From: Paenibacillus xylanexedens
GTDB lineage: Bacteria > Bacillota > Bacilli > Paenibacillales > Paenibacillaceae
Assembly (NCBI RefSeq): GCF_017874615.1
Contig: NZ_JAGIKV010000017.1
Coordinates: 1-64,000 of the forward strand
Reading direction: 5' to 3'
Length of the DNA stretch: 64,000 nucleotides
The notes under the pieces were generated by a model. The model saw nothing but the letters and a program-made list of their open reading frames with translations. It was not told where the DNA came from and ran no database searches. The position numbers and the translations under genes were made by a program. Shown here piece after piece: positions 52,280 through 61,184 of this stretch (positions are counted from its first letter, which is position 1; every line of letters starts with the position of its first letter).

Positions 52280-53322
52280 GGCATCATCCCCTTCTGCAAC
52301 TTTTTGTTCCGGTTCAGCAGGTAAGCAAAGAACGGCGCACCAACAAAGGCGGTGACAACACCGAGCGGAATTTCAGTTGGCGCCAGCAACGACCTTGCGA
52401 TGGTATCGGCCCATACCATGAAGATCGCTCCACCAATGGCAGACAAAGGTACCAGCAGTCGGTAATCTGGTCCCACCAGCAGCCGCAACATATGCGGGAT
52501 CACTAATCCAACGAATCCGATGACACCCGATACCGAGACAGCACCTGCGGTCAGCAGTGTGCCAACTGCCAGCACGGACAGCTTAAGCCTGTCCACTCCG
52601 ATCCCGATATGTGCCGCTTGACGTTCTCCCAGTGCAAGCACATTCAACGAGCGTGCGCGGCTCCAGAGAAAGACCAGTCCTAATAGAAAATACGGGAAAA
52701 GGATGGCCGTATACGACCACCCACGCAGAGCCAGACTTCCCATCGTCCAGTATATAATTTCATTAATCGTCTGTTTCGACATGGTCGACAGGAAGGAAAC
52801 AACTGCGCCCAGGAAACTTTGCATGACCACACCAGCCAGGATGAGGCTGTGTGTAGGTATTTTACGTCCTTCACGAGCCAGTGCCATAACAAACCATAAC
52901 GTGATTACACCCGTCAAAAACGCCACCAGTGGCAACGTCCAGATTCCGATAAGTGCATACTGCAATCCGAAGAAAATCAGAAAGGCTGCACCCACCGAAG
53001 CACCGGATGATACGCCCAGGGTGAACGGGTCTGCCAGCGGGTTCCGAAGAACCCCCTGGAATCCCGTACCGGCAATCGCCAACGATGCGCCCACGAGCAC
53101 GGCAAGCAGTACACGTGGAAAACGGACTTTCCAGATAATCTGTTCGGCTGCCTTATTCCAATCCGGTGTAATCCAATCGCCCACCCAAGGAATTTTGTGA
53201 ATCAGGATGCCTGCAATATCCCGGATCGGCAAAGTTACTGAACCAATGCCCGTGCAGATGAGCACGGTGAGCACCAGCAGCACCATGCCCGTCGTTCCGA
53301 ACAGGATCAGCTTTTTACTCAT
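52276..53322 (-). CDS. btuC: Cobalamin ABC transporter permease
   Basis: A 348-residue FecCD-type permease with about ten transmembrane helices. Marks are RFPRVLLAVLVGASLAIAG, GFQGVLRNPLADPFTLGVSSGASVGA, GERQAAHIG (coupling helix region) and VSGVIGFVGLVIPHMLRLLVGPDYR. It pairs with BtuD and the BtuF lipoprotein to import cobalamin or cobinamide. Both ends overlap neighbouring genes by four bases. Confidence 0.93.
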   Translation of the reverse strand: MSKKLILFGTTGMVLLVLTVLICTGIGSVTLPIRDIAGILIHKIPWVGDWITPDWNKAAEQIIWKVRFPRVLLAVLVGASLAIAGTGFQGVLRNPLADPFTLGVSSGASVGAAFLIFFGLQYALIGIWTLPLVAFLTGVITLWFVMALAREGRKIPTHSLILAGVVMQSFLGAVVSFLSTMSKQTINEIIYWTMGSLALRGWSYTAILFPYFLLGLVFLWSRARSLNVLALGERQAAHIGIGVDRLKLSVLAVGTLLTAGAVSVSGVIGFVGLVIPHMLRLLVGPDYRLLVPLSAIGGAIFMVWADTIARSLLAPTEIPLGVVTAFVGAPFFAYLLNRNKKLQKGMMP

Positions 53323-54317
53323 TGGAACAAGTCAGGGTAGATCGCTTTGGCTACTTCTTTCAACCCTTGAGTTACCCGTGGACCCGGACGGCTCAGCAGG
53401 TTGGCATCCAGGCCAATAACCGCGTCATTTTTCACAGCCGTAATTTGATCCCAGCCGCTGCGCGCCTTGATGATCTGATCCAGTGTTTTGGAGTTTTCGT
53501 CAATTACATCGTTGGCATACAGGATCACATCCGGGTTGGAGGCAATCACGTTCTCTTCATTAATTTCGTACCAGCCCTCTTTGTCGGAAGCAATATTGCT
53601 ACCACCGGCTACAGTGATGAGTTCATCCATGAATTCGCCTTTACCCACAGTCCAGCCTGGGGAGAATTCAACGTATACTTTTTTCTTCTCTTCCGGTTTA
53701 ACTGCCTTCACCGCTTCGGTTACATCCGTCACGTCCTGTTTCATCTGGGTGATGATTTCTTGTGCTTTTTCCTGATGATCGGTGATTTTACCGAAGGTTT
53801 CGATATTGTTCATCACATCGTCAATGGATTTAGGATCCGTTTTGAAAATGGTAATGCCCAGTTCACGCAGTTTCTTCACTGCATCTTCGCTCATGGAGAT
53901 ACCTGTGAAGACAATGTCGGCTTCAGCTGCAATAATAGACTCTTCATTGGGCTTGGTGATACCGCCCATTTTAGCTTTGGTTGTTGCTGCTTCCGGATAA
54001 TCATCATAGTCGGATACACCAACGATTTGATCGTCCAATCCAAGGGCAAACAGGGATTCTGTCTCAGCTGGAGACACGGATACGATTTTGGCTGGTGCCT
54101 TTTCAAAGGTGAATGATTCACCCGTTGCATCCGTAACGGTAAGTGGATATTGTGTTTTGAGGTCAGTCTGCGCCTGGCCTTGGGACTGCTCCTGTGCCGG
54201 TTGCTGTGAAGTACCTGTGCCCTCGTTTGTTGCTGCATTGCCACATCCGGCCAAAGCCAGTGCGAGTGCCGCTGCACTTAGCAGGGACGCTACGTTTTTC
54301 CAATTTTTGAAATTCAT
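53319..54317 (-). CDS. btuF: Cobalamin-binding lipoprotein of the ABC transporter
   Basis: A 332-residue solute-binding lipoprotein. The signal peptide ends at the lipobox ALAGC (about residue 24), followed by a Gln/Thr-rich linker. The two-lobed BtuF/FepB-like fold has KIVSVSPAETESLFALGLDDQIVGVSDYDDYP and SIIAAEADIVFTGISMSED, with the acidic salt-bridge residues of the family. ATG 54317 has GGGGAG upstream and is preferred over a longer frame. It is the first gene of the riboswitch-controlled operon and follows a leader of more than 700 bases with a family 1 repeat in it. Confidence 0.92.
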   Translation of the reverse strand: MNFKNWKNVASLLSAAALALALAGCGNAATNEGTGTSQQPAQEQSQGQAQTDLKTQYPLTVTDATGESFTFEKAPAKIVSVSPAETESLFALGLDDQIVGVSDYDDYPEAATTKAKMGGITKPNEESIIAAEADIVFTGISMSEDAVKKLRELGITIFKTDPKSIDDVMNNIETFGKITDHQEKAQEIITQMKQDVTDVTEAVKAVKPEEKKKVYVEFSPGWTVGKGEFMDELITVAGGSNIASDKEGWYEINEENVIASNPDVILYANDVIDENSKTLDQIIKARSGWDQITAVKNDAVIGLDANLLSRPGPRVTQGLKEVAKAIYPDLFQ

Positions 54318-54395
54318 TCTGTTATTCTCCCCTTCTCTATTTGTGCTATTTTCTTGCATCGTGCTCAAACTCCTACTCCCATGCCTTGGTGTTCC

Positions 54396-54630
54396 TGTAC
54401 AAGGTTTGAACTGCAACATTTACACGTTAACGGAGAGTGCAGAACCGATCTGAAGAAACGAAGTGTTCACTTAAAGCTTTCTACAAGAAAGCTACATCGG
54501 AAGCATACGCTTATCACCGGATTTTCCCTTTCAAAAAAGGGCATCAAAAAATCTGGGGATAACAGCGATCGGAAGATGGTACTGCAATCGTAGTGACCTC
54601 GTGTAAAATTGGTCTCGTTCAGCTTACATG
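54396..54630 (+). repeat. Structured intergenic repeat, family 1 copy C, inside the btu leader
   Basis: The ends are TGTACAAGGTTTGAAC (54396-54411) and GTTCAGCTTACATG (54617-54630), which are imperfectly complementary. TTACACG and CGTGTAA lie inside them. TGCAGAACC (54438-54446) faces GGTACTGCA (54578-54586), AAGTG-TT-CACTT sits at 54461-54472, and an AGCTTTCT/AGAAAGCT hairpin at 54475-54493. The invariant core is at 54555-54571. It sits between the riboswitch terminator and btuF, antisense to the operon. Confidence 0.88.
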
Positions 54631-54641
54631 AACAATAAAAA

Positions 54642-54672
54642 ATCCCTAATCCTTACGTCTAGGATCAGGGAT
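54642..54672 (-). terminator. Terminator of the cobalamin riboswitch expression platform
   Basis: On the minus strand ATCCCTGATCCT pairs with AGGATTAGGGAT around a seven-base loop and is followed by TTTTTTATT. It lies between the aptamer and btuF, so B12 binding would end transcription here. Confidence 0.85.
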
Positions 54673-54714
54673 GACGTCTCGCATATGGCGATCTGTACAT
54701 GTTCAACCAAGGGT

Positions 54715-54905
54715 TGTCCATGCGCATAGAATAGCCCGAAACGCTGTCCTTTCCTCGAAGGAACACCGGTTTGTACGTCCAGGGCAGGTAACCTGACTTA
54801 CAGGAATCATCCTGTTTTACAGTGGCGGGACCGTGCCGGATTTGCACCGGCTTCCCCATTTCACCCTTGTGTGTTTTCAGGACTCGTACTAATTGCCGTG
54901 AAAAA
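54715..54905 (-). promoter_or_regulatory. Cobalamin (AdoCbl) riboswitch
   Basis: On the minus strand the core reads GCCGGTGCAAATCCGGCAC followed by GGTCCCGCCACTGT. The B12 box AAGTCAGGTTACCTGCC lies at 54783-54799, and a GGAAAGGACAGC-type hairpin follows. The outer limits are approximate. It controls btuFCD-cobTUS-cobQ through the downstream terminator. Confidence 0.94.
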
Positions 54906-55039
54906 CAGCCTTCACACGCGGGACCCTTGGTCGCTGATATGGTAAACCATTGCCGTGTAATTTCTGCATGCTACATACTCGTTCAGGCTTCACACCTGCA
55001 GCGTATCTGTATCCATGCTGAAGTCACACTTCTGTTGTG

Positions 55040-55068
55040 ATTATAGGGTATATTGTACATCCTTACAA
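55040..55068 (-). promoter_or_regulatory. Promoter of the btu/cob operon leader
   Basis: TTGTAA (55063-55068) and TATAAT (55040-55045) on the minus strand are separated by exactly 17 bases. The -35 box overlaps the stop codon of cobC. Transcription would begin near 55033, and the region to 54905 is untranslated leader. Confidence 0.82.
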
Positions 55069-55740
55069 CCCGATCGGCGGAAAAGTCACTCTGCTGCCAA
55101 ACCACTGATTCCCCTGTTGATCAAGCTGAACCTGGATCACCTGTCCCGGTACGACATGTGTATCCCAGAACCCAAGCCCGGCTATCAGACGGGACAAGGC
55201 ATACCGGATGACACCACCATGCGTAACCACAACTATGGTTGACTCGCGCCCCTCATCAACGTGCATCGAAGGACGACCCTCCAACAACATCTCTTGGAGA
55301 AAGGAATCCAACCGTCCGGTAAACTCCTGCCACGATTCCCCTCCGGGCGGAGTGACCTCCTGCGGCGCATCAATCCAGCTTCGGTACACAGGGTTATCCT
55401 TGAGCTGATCATACGTCAGCCCTTCCCACTGTCCAAAATCATTCTCGCGCAGGCGCGAGTCGAACTTCACCTTTCCGCTGGCATCAGGAAGAATCTGTTC
55501 CAGCGTCTGTCGGCAGCGAAGCAGATCACTGCAATATACCTCGTGCCACGAAACACCGCTCAATTGTTCATGAAGCGGAGCCAGTTCTTCTTTGGCATTT
55601 GGCAGCAGACCGATGTCGGTATGCCCCAGATATTTTTTTTCCACATTCCACAACGTTGTCCCATGACGGACCCACAGAATGTTTCGTTTCAGCGGCCCAG
55701 GCTGATTCGTATGTACTTCATTGCCTGCTTTTATGACCAT
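55063..55740 (-). CDS. cobC: Alpha-ribazole phosphatase-like histidine phosphatase
   Basis: A 225-residue phosphoglycerate-mutase-fold phosphatase with the catalytic LWVRHGTTLWN near residue 20, LRENDFGQWEGLTYDQL, GGESWQEFTGRL and the second histidine in VVVTHGGVIRYAL. The cob context indicates removal of phosphate from alpha-ribazole phosphate or adenosylcobalamin phosphate. The general family also includes broad phosphatases, so the substrate is inferred. ATG 55740 has AGGAGGGACG upstream and overlaps the cbiB stop by ten bases. Last gene of its operon. Confidence 0.87.
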   Translation of the reverse strand: MVIKAGNEVHTNQPGPLKRNILWVRHGTTLWNVEKKYLGHTDIGLLPNAKEELAPLHEQLSGVSWHEVYCSDLLRCRQTLEQILPDASGKVKFDSRLRENDFGQWEGLTYDQLKDNPVYRSWIDAPQEVTPPGGESWQEFTGRLDSFLQEMLLEGRPSMHVDEGRESTIVVVTHGGVIRYALSRLIAGLGFWDTHVVPGQVIQVQLDQQGNQWFGSRVTFPPIGL

Positions 55741-56759
55741 AACAGCGTCCCTCCTGCCAGCCACACACCCAGCGTTATGAACACGCATAGTACCACAAAA
55801 GCACCTGCCGACCAGAACATCAGACGTGACGTTTGCACAATATCCTCGGCTTCCATCGGCCGTGTGGCTTCACCCATGTAGGCACGAAATGAAGCAACGC
55901 CGTGATACACGTTATGTCCGCCAAGCCGGATGCCCAGTGCTCCAGCCACCGCTGATTCGGGAAAACCGCTATTCGGACTTGGATGTAGTCTTGCATCCCG
56001 TGCAACCATGCGTGCTGCTCCTTTGGCGTCCAGCTTCATGACCCAGGCACCCACAATTAACAGAATCGCGGTCAGCCGGGCAGGTATCCAGTTCGCCACA
56101 TCATCCAGACGGGCCGAGGCCCAGCCAAGATGCAGATACTTGTCATTTTTATATCCGACCATGGAATCCAGCGTGTTGACGGCGCGATAAGCCATGGCAA
56201 GCGGAGCGCCTCCAATGAGCGCATAGAATAACGGCGAGACAATGGCATCCACGATATTTTCAGCAACCGTCTCTACCGTTCCCCGCACAACCTCGGGTTC
56301 ATCCAGATGCGCCGTATCACGTCCAACAATCATGCCCAGTGAACGTCTGGCCGCCGGCCAATCCTGCTGCTTCAGATGACGATACACTTCCATACCTGCA
56401 TTCTTCAGCCCTTTTGAAGCAATGGTTGTTGCAATGAGCACCACTTCAGCTACCGCTGCAATGACAGGGTGGATTAGCCCAAGCAGATATACGAGTCCCC
56501 ACGTGATGGAAAAAGAACCCCCTGCGATCACCATCGGGAGCAACAGCCCGGCTCTCTTCAGCCCCGAATCTGTGCGCACACGCGAGCGAATGACACGCTC
56601 CAACGCCGAGATGCCTTTTCCCATGCCAATCACCGGGTGGGGAATCCAGCGCGGATCTCCGATACATCGGTCCAACAGGTACGCCAGTATAATAATCCAG
56701 GCTCCCGCCATGCCTGTCCAGAACGGCCAGGTCCATAGATGCTCCACCTCAAAAGTCAT
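55731..56759 (-). CDS. cbiB: Adenosylcobinamide-phosphate synthase
   Basis: A 342-residue membrane enzyme (CbiB, also called CobD) that attaches aminopropanol phosphate to cobyric acid. Marks are LDRCIGDPRWIPHPVIGMGKGISALE near the N-terminus, GRDTAHLDEPEVVRGTVETVAENIVDAIVSPLFYALIGGAPLAMAYRAVNTLDSMVGYKN and LHPSPNSGFPESAVAGALGIRLGG. Four to five transmembrane helices are predicted. The ATG at 56759 overlaps the cbiZ stop (ATGA). Confidence 0.94.
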   Translation of the reverse strand: MTFEVEHLWTWPFWTGMAGAWIIILAYLLDRCIGDPRWIPHPVIGMGKGISALERVIRSRVRTDSGLKRAGLLLPMVIAGGSFSITWGLVYLLGLIHPVIAAVAEVVLIATTIASKGLKNAGMEVYRHLKQQDWPAARRSLGMIVGRDTAHLDEPEVVRGTVETVAENIVDAIVSPLFYALIGGAPLAMAYRAVNTLDSMVGYKNDKYLHLGWASARLDDVANWIPARLTAILLIVGAWVMKLDAKGAARMVARDARLHPSPNSGFPESAVAGALGIRLGGHNVYHGVASFRAYMGEATRPMEAEDIVQTSRLMFWSAGAFVVLCVFITLGVWLAGGTLLWS

Positions 56760-57586
56760 TTGTCCCTGACCCTCTCTTTCCATAACAGTCCGGCCCGAAG
56801 GCTTTCCGTCACCGTGTCGTATACCAATCTGCCAATCGCCGCCCCTGCCGTAGTCGCAGTCCCGGCATAAGTGATCATCGGATGAGGTTCCTCCACTGCC
56901 TGACGTACCGCCAACACAATGGCATCGGTTGTGGTACCGGTGGCGGGCAACCCGTTCTCCGAATCCAGAACACCCGCATCCGCCAGCGCGGCCGCTTTGG
57001 CTTCCACCGCCGTCTGTACTGCATTCACCATCGCCCCGCTGGTCATGCGTCCATTCAACCAGAGCATGATGTTAATTGTACCCGGGACATAGGGTGACTT
57101 CGTCAGATTCCGTGCTGAAGGAGCAGAGCGATCCCTGCCGGAAGACATCGTCTTATTTCCCGCCGTATCAAATACCGTTCTCTCCGACCCCGCTCGTGCG
57201 GCATTTGATACACCCGCAGTGGTGCAGCACAGAAGGCCAAATTCATCACTTGTATATTCCTGAATGGAGGTATGCTCCAGCCTTACGGCCGTCAATAATC
57301 CGGCACATTGATCGCGTGGCTCATGCCATTCATTCAGCGCTTGTTCGATATCACGCGGCGGATCATCACAGCGGTAATGCCTGTCCACATAGATGTTAAA
57401 TATGCGATCCAGTTCAAGCATCCCGCCGCCATATACCGCACTCGACAGCGCTTGGGCAGACCTTGGGCTCTGAGCTTTGATATGTCGTTCATGTGCGGAT
57501 ATCTTCAGTCCCGGCCAGGAAGAGGAAGCATATTCATTCTCTTCTGTTTCTCCATTTGTAAAGTAGTTATAAAACGGGAGTGTCAT
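56756..57586 (-). CDS. cbiZ: Adenosylcobinamide amidohydrolase
   Basis: A 276-residue CbiZ-type enzyme that cleaves the aminopropanol side chain so that foreign corrinoids can be remodelled through cobyric acid. Marks are YGGGMLELDRIFNIYVDRHYRCDDP, LLTAVRLEHTSIQEYTSDEFGLLCCTTAGVSNAARAG, PGTINIMLWLNGRMTSGAMVNAVQTAVEAK and ATGTTTDAIVLAV. The family is typical of salvage organisms. Its ends overlap both cobD and cbiB, placing salvage and CbiB re-attachment in one translation unit. Confidence 0.92.
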   Translation of the reverse strand: MTLPFYNYFTNGETEENEYASSSWPGLKISAHERHIKAQSPRSAQALSSAVYGGGMLELDRIFNIYVDRHYRCDDPPRDIEQALNEWHEPRDQCAGLLTAVRLEHTSIQEYTSDEFGLLCCTTAGVSNAARAGSERTVFDTAGNKTMSSGRDRSAPSARNLTKSPYVPGTINIMLWLNGRMTSGAMVNAVQTAVEAKAAALADAGVLDSENGLPATGTTTDAIVLAVRQAVEEPHPMITYAGTATTAGAAIGRLVYDTVTESLRAGLLWKERVRDK

Positions 57587-58734
57587 TGCCGCTTCCCTCC
57601 CTGTTCCTCATCTTTCGTCTGATCGACATTCGGATATCCCCTGGTTTCCAGCACGCTGCCCAGTACTTCCAGTAACGTAGCATTGGCATCTGCATCCTTG
57701 ACCGCGAAACGTACATGCCCTTTGTCAAGCCCCGGATACATGGCACAGCTGCGAATCAGAATACCTCTTCGGCCCAGCTCCTCTTGCATTGCTGCCGCTG
57801 TCCAAGGGTCCGGCACACGTGCCAAAATAAAGTTCGCCTCTCCCGGTGTCACCGCACATCCGTACGCCTTCAGCCCTTCGATGAGATGACCCCGTTCCCG
57901 CGTGATCTGTGATATGGTCTCCTGTTCGTACCGTTCTCCGCTGCGCAGACAGGCTTCACCTGCCATGAGTGCCAGACCGTTGACACTCCAGGTCACCTGT
58001 TTCTTTGTCATCGCCTGAATGTATTCGGCACGGCCCAAAGCATATCCGAGACGCAAACCCGGAATGGCATAAAACTTCGTCATCGAGCGAATGATGATCA
58101 CATTAGGATAGTCATTCAGTTGTGCTGCCAGGGACTGACGCCGGTCTACCGGAATAAAATCCATAAAGGCCTCGTCAATGACAAGTACGGTTCCCGTTTC
58201 TTCCGCTTTGCGGGCAAGCCTTTGTAATACCTCAAGTGGATATTGTACACCGTTTGGATTGTTGGGCTGGCCGAGGAAGAGCAGGTCTACCTTTTCCATG
58301 AGCTGCTCGATGTCCTCGGGTTCCGCTCGCCACGCCAGTTCTTCTCTTCCCTCCGTATGCACAACCTCGGCACCGAATTGTCGTGCCAACGACCGGTACT
58401 CCGAAAATCCCGGTTCCACCGTACCCACCTTGCGCGGGGCAAGCCCCAGCAGAATGAGCGCCATGCTTTCGGCTGCGCCGTTGCCCACGGAAATCTGCTC
58501 CTGCATCACACCAAGACGCTCGCTCAGCAGTGCTTTGAATCCCCGATGCGCCGGATCGGGATACCGAATCACCGACTGCAATCCTTGCTGTATAGCCTCC
58601 AGTACCCCTCTGGGCGGACCGAGTGGATTAATGTTGGCACTGAAATCCAGAAAATCAGCGGCTTCCCTCCCAAATCGTGACGCAGCCGTCTCCACGTCCC
58701 CGCCATGTCCGAACACTTCGATATAACCGGTCAT
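57583..58734 (-). CDS. cobD: L-threonine-O-3-phosphate decarboxylase
   Basis: A 383-residue PLP enzyme of the aminotransferase fold that makes (R)-1-amino-2-propanol O-phosphate for CbiB. The N-terminus is GHGGDVETAASRFG with DFSANINPLGPP. The PLP lysine lies in IIRSMTKFYAIPGLRLGYALG, and VIDEAFMDF binds the cofactor pyridine. ATG 58734 follows GGATGACGGGAGA; the longer frame has no better site. The C-terminal 30 residues are Glu/Asp/Gln-rich. It appears to be the first gene of the upstream cob operon, divergent from the lipoate ligase gene. No riboswitch is visible in front of it. Confidence 0.92.
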   Translation of the reverse strand: MTGYIEVFGHGGDVETAASRFGREAADFLDFSANINPLGPPRGVLEAIQQGLQSVIRYPDPAHRGFKALLSERLGVMQEQISVGNGAAESMALILLGLAPRKVGTVEPGFSEYRSLARQFGAEVVHTEGREELAWRAEPEDIEQLMEKVDLLFLGQPNNPNGVQYPLEVLQRLARKAEETGTVLVIDEAFMDFIPVDRRQSLAAQLNDYPNVIIIRSMTKFYAIPGLRLGYALGRAEYIQAMTKKQVTWSVNGLALMAGEACLRSGERYEQETISQITRERGHLIEGLKAYGCAVTPGEANFILARVPDPWTAAAMQEELGRRGILIRSCAMYPGLDKGHVRFAVKDADANATLLEVLGSVLETRGYPNVDQTKDEEQGGKRQ

Positions 58735-58923
58735 TCTCCCGTCATCCTTTCTGTATGTCCTTTTTATTATGGATGGCACGGGAGGTGTGGGTCAATCCTG
58801 TTTTCTTTGTGTCCCAACCATAATTCGTTTACAATAGAAGAGGAATTTCGGTTCCTTTTGATATACAAGGTTCACTACATAAGGGACTAGCAATCCCTCA
58901 CATACATTAATGGAGGAATGACC

Positions 58924-59928
58924 ATGCTGTTTGTAGACAACCAGGGCATTACAGATCCTTCTGTAAACCTTGCGATTGAGGAGTACATTCTGAAACATCT
59001 GCCGATGGAGGATGACAGCTATCTGCTGTTCTACATCAACCGTCCGTCGATCATCATCGGAAAACATCAAAATACGATTGAAGAAATTAATATCGAGTAC
59101 GTTCAGGATAACGGTGTGCAGGTGGTTCGTCGTCTTTCGGGAGGCGGAGCGGTATATCATGATCTGGGCAACCTGAATTTCAGTTTTATTACAGCGGATG
59201 ACGGTCAATCCTTCCATAACTTCCGCAAGTTCACCCAGCCTGTGGTTGAAGCTTTGCACGAGCTTGGTGTAAATGCCGAGTTGACCGGGCGTAATGATCT
59301 GCAAGTCGGCGAAAAGAAAATTTCGGGCAACGCCCAGTTTTCCACACGTGGGCGCATGTTCAGTCATGGCACATTGATGTTTGATCTGAACCTGGAGCAT
59401 GTTCAGGCTTCCCTGAACGTCAATCCAGAGAAATTCAAATCCAAGAGCACCAAGTCCGTGCGCAGCCGGGTCGCCAACATCCGGGATCTGATTGACACCA
59501 ACCTGACGATTGAGCAGTTCCGCGATGAGCTGTTACGTCACATTTTCCGTATGGAGCCTAAGGACGTTCCACAGTACACGCTCACTGACAAGGACTGGGA
59601 CAAAATTAAGGAAATCTCCGCTGAGCGTTATAATAACTGGGACTGGAACTATGGCTTGTCTCCGGAGAGCAATGTGAAGCACACTCGCAAATTCCCTGTC
59701 GGCATCATCGATCTGCGCATGAACATCAAGGATGGACGCATCGAAGATATCAAAATCTTTGGCGACTTCTTCGGTGTAGGCGATGTGGCGGATATCGAAA
59801 ATATGCTGCGCGGCAAGCGGTATGAGGAATCCGAGGTGCGTACTGCACTTGAGGGCCTGGATGTAAAACATTACTTCGGCAACCTTGAGCTGGAAGACTT
59901 TATCGGCCTTGTTTTCCTGGAAGAGTAA
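58924..59928 (+). CDS. lplA: Lipoate-protein ligase
   Basis: A 334-residue LplA-type enzyme that activates lipoate with ATP and transfers it to lipoyl domains. The lipoate-binding RRLSGGGAVYHDLGNLNFSF (about 69-88), the catalytic lysine in GRNDLQVGEKKISGNAQF, and the accessory C-terminal domain (about 245-334) are all present. ATG 58924 has GGAGG seven bases upstream; an in-frame ATG at 58918 is too close to that site. It is monocistronic, followed by family 1 repeat copy D rather than a standard terminator. Confidence 0.93.
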   Translation: MLFVDNQGITDPSVNLAIEEYILKHLPMEDDSYLLFYINRPSIIIGKHQNTIEEINIEYVQDNGVQVVRRLSGGGAVYHDLGNLNFSFITADDGQSFHNFRKFTQPVVEALHELGVNAELTGRNDLQVGEKKISGNAQFSTRGRMFSHGTLMFDLNLEHVQASLNVNPEKFKSKSTKSVRSRVANIRDLIDTNLTIEQFRDELLRHIFRMEPKDVPQYTLTDKDWDKIKEISAERYNNWDWNYGLSPESNVKHTRKFPVGIIDLRMNIKDGRIEDIKIFGDFFGVGDVADIENMLRGKRYEESEVRTALEGLDVKHYFGNLELEDFIGLVFLEE

Positions 59929-59941
59929 AATTTAGATGTAA

Positions 59942-60178
59942 GTATAGTTTTAGAACGAAGTCTAATTACACGTTAACGGAGAAGACAGAATTCATCGGGA
60001 GAAGCGAAGCGTTCGCTTAAAACTTTTTGAAAAAAAGCTACATCGGAAGCATACGCTTATCAACGGATTTCCCCTTAGGGGAATGGAATCAAAAAATCCG
60101 GGGATAACAGCGATCGAAAGATGAATCTGTATTCGGAGTGGCCTCGTGTAAAACTTATTTTTTCGTTCGTTAGTATAG
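59942..60178 (+). repeat. Structured intergenic repeat, family 1 copy D
   Basis: The ends TATAGTTTTAGAACGAA (59943-59959) and TTCGTTCGTTAGTATA (60162-60177) are complementary but differ in sequence from copies A-C. Inside are TTACACG/CGTGTAA, GACAGAATTCATC (59984-59996) with GATGAATCTGT (60120-60130), AAGCG-TT-CGCTT at 60007-60018, a TTCCCC/GGGGAA cap hairpin, and the core at 60100-60116. It fills the gap between lplA and the Cof-type gene. Confidence 0.88.
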
Positions 60179-60207
60179 ATACAGATAAAAAAAGGAGAGA
60201 AACACAG

Positions 60208-61011
60208 ATGACCTACAAATTAATCGCAATCGACATTGATGACACACTGATCAACGACAACAAGGAAGTAACCCCTGCTACACAGACTGCACTGGAACAA
60301 GCAGTTGCCCATGGTGTAACTGTAACGCTGGCGACTGGACGTGCTTATGCTTCCGCACAAGCACTTGCTCGTCAAACCGGACTTAACGTGCCGATCATTA
60401 CGTATCAGGGCGCATTGGTGAAAAACCTGCTGGACGAAAAAGTACTTTATGAGCGCTACGTTCCACAGGAAGCTTCCCGCAAATTGTATGAATACTGTCT
60501 GGAGAACAATCTCCACCTTCAAACATACATTGACGACAAGTTGTATGCCCGTGAGGAAAACGACAAACTGCGTGATTATGCCAAATTAAACGGCACCCAA
60601 TATTATATCGAATCTGATTTCATCAAAGTCATCGAACAAAAAACACCGAAGTTGCTTATTATCGATGAGCCTGACTACTTGGATAAGGTTGCCGTTGACC
60701 TGCGTGAATTGCTCGGACCTCAAGTGCATATCACGAAGTCCAAACCTTACTTCCTGGAAATCATGCACAATGAAGGAACTAAAGGCCACGCCCTGACCTT
60801 CCTGGCTGACCATTTCGGTCACCAGCTCAGCGAGTGTATTGCCATCGGCGACTCCTGGAATGACCATGAGATGCTCGAAGTTGCTGGTCTTGGTGTAGCG
60901 ATGGGGAATGCCATCCCTGCGCTGAAAGAGCTGGCGGACTACATTACGGCAAGTAATAACGAAGACGGCGTTAAAGAGGTTATCGAGAAGTTTGTGCTGA
61001 ACGCAGAGTAA
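60208..61011 (+). CDS. Cof-type HAD phosphatase
   Basis: A 267-residue HAD hydrolase of the Cof/YidA subfamily (class IIB cap). Motif I is IAIDIDDTLI with the nucleophile Asp near residue 8, the motif II threonine is in LATGRAY, motif III is the lysine of GTKGHALTFL, and motif IV is IAIGDSWNDHEMLE. Members dephosphorylate sugar phosphates, FMN or PLP; the substrate here is unknown. ATG 60208 follows AGGAGAGAAACACAG. A longer frame would reach into repeat copy D and is rejected. Confidence 0.92.
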   Translation: MTYKLIAIDIDDTLINDNKEVTPATQTALEQAVAHGVTVTLATGRAYASAQALARQTGLNVPIITYQGALVKNLLDEKVLYERYVPQEASRKLYEYCLENNLHLQTYIDDKLYAREENDKLRDYAKLNGTQYYIESDFIKVIEQKTPKLLIIDEPDYLDKVAVDLRELLGPQVHITKSKPYFLEIMHNEGTKGHALTFLADHFGHQLSECIAIGDSWNDHEMLEVAGLGVAMGNAIPALKELADYITASNNEDGVKEVIEKFVLNAE

Positions 61012-61024
61012 ATAAGATCAACGA

Positions 61025-61067
61025 ACAGCCCTGTCGGCGAATTTCGCTGTACAGGGCTGTTTTTTTG
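61025..61067 (+). terminator. Terminator after the Cof-type gene
   Basis: ACAGCCCTGT (61025-61034) pairs with ACAGGGCTGT (61051-61060) around a 16-base loop, followed by T6. Confidence 0.9.
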
Positions 61068-61184
61068 ATTTTATAAATATGTTCATTATCCTGTTTAAAC
61101 GATTATATTACGTATATTTCTCTGTTATTTTTTATGTTTTGAGAGCAATAATGCGCTGACTTTCACGCACCACGAATTATTATC

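Noticed and set aside
53322..54116. Long plus-strand open frame of 264 residues
   Set aside because: It lies wholly antisense to btuF, its composition (Phe/His-rich) is that of a reverse frame, and it has no ribosome site or family resemblance.
60121..60207. Extended N-terminus for the Cof-type phosphatase
   Set aside because: It would be translated from repeat copy D; the HAD motif I starts right after ATG 60208, which has AGGAGAG.
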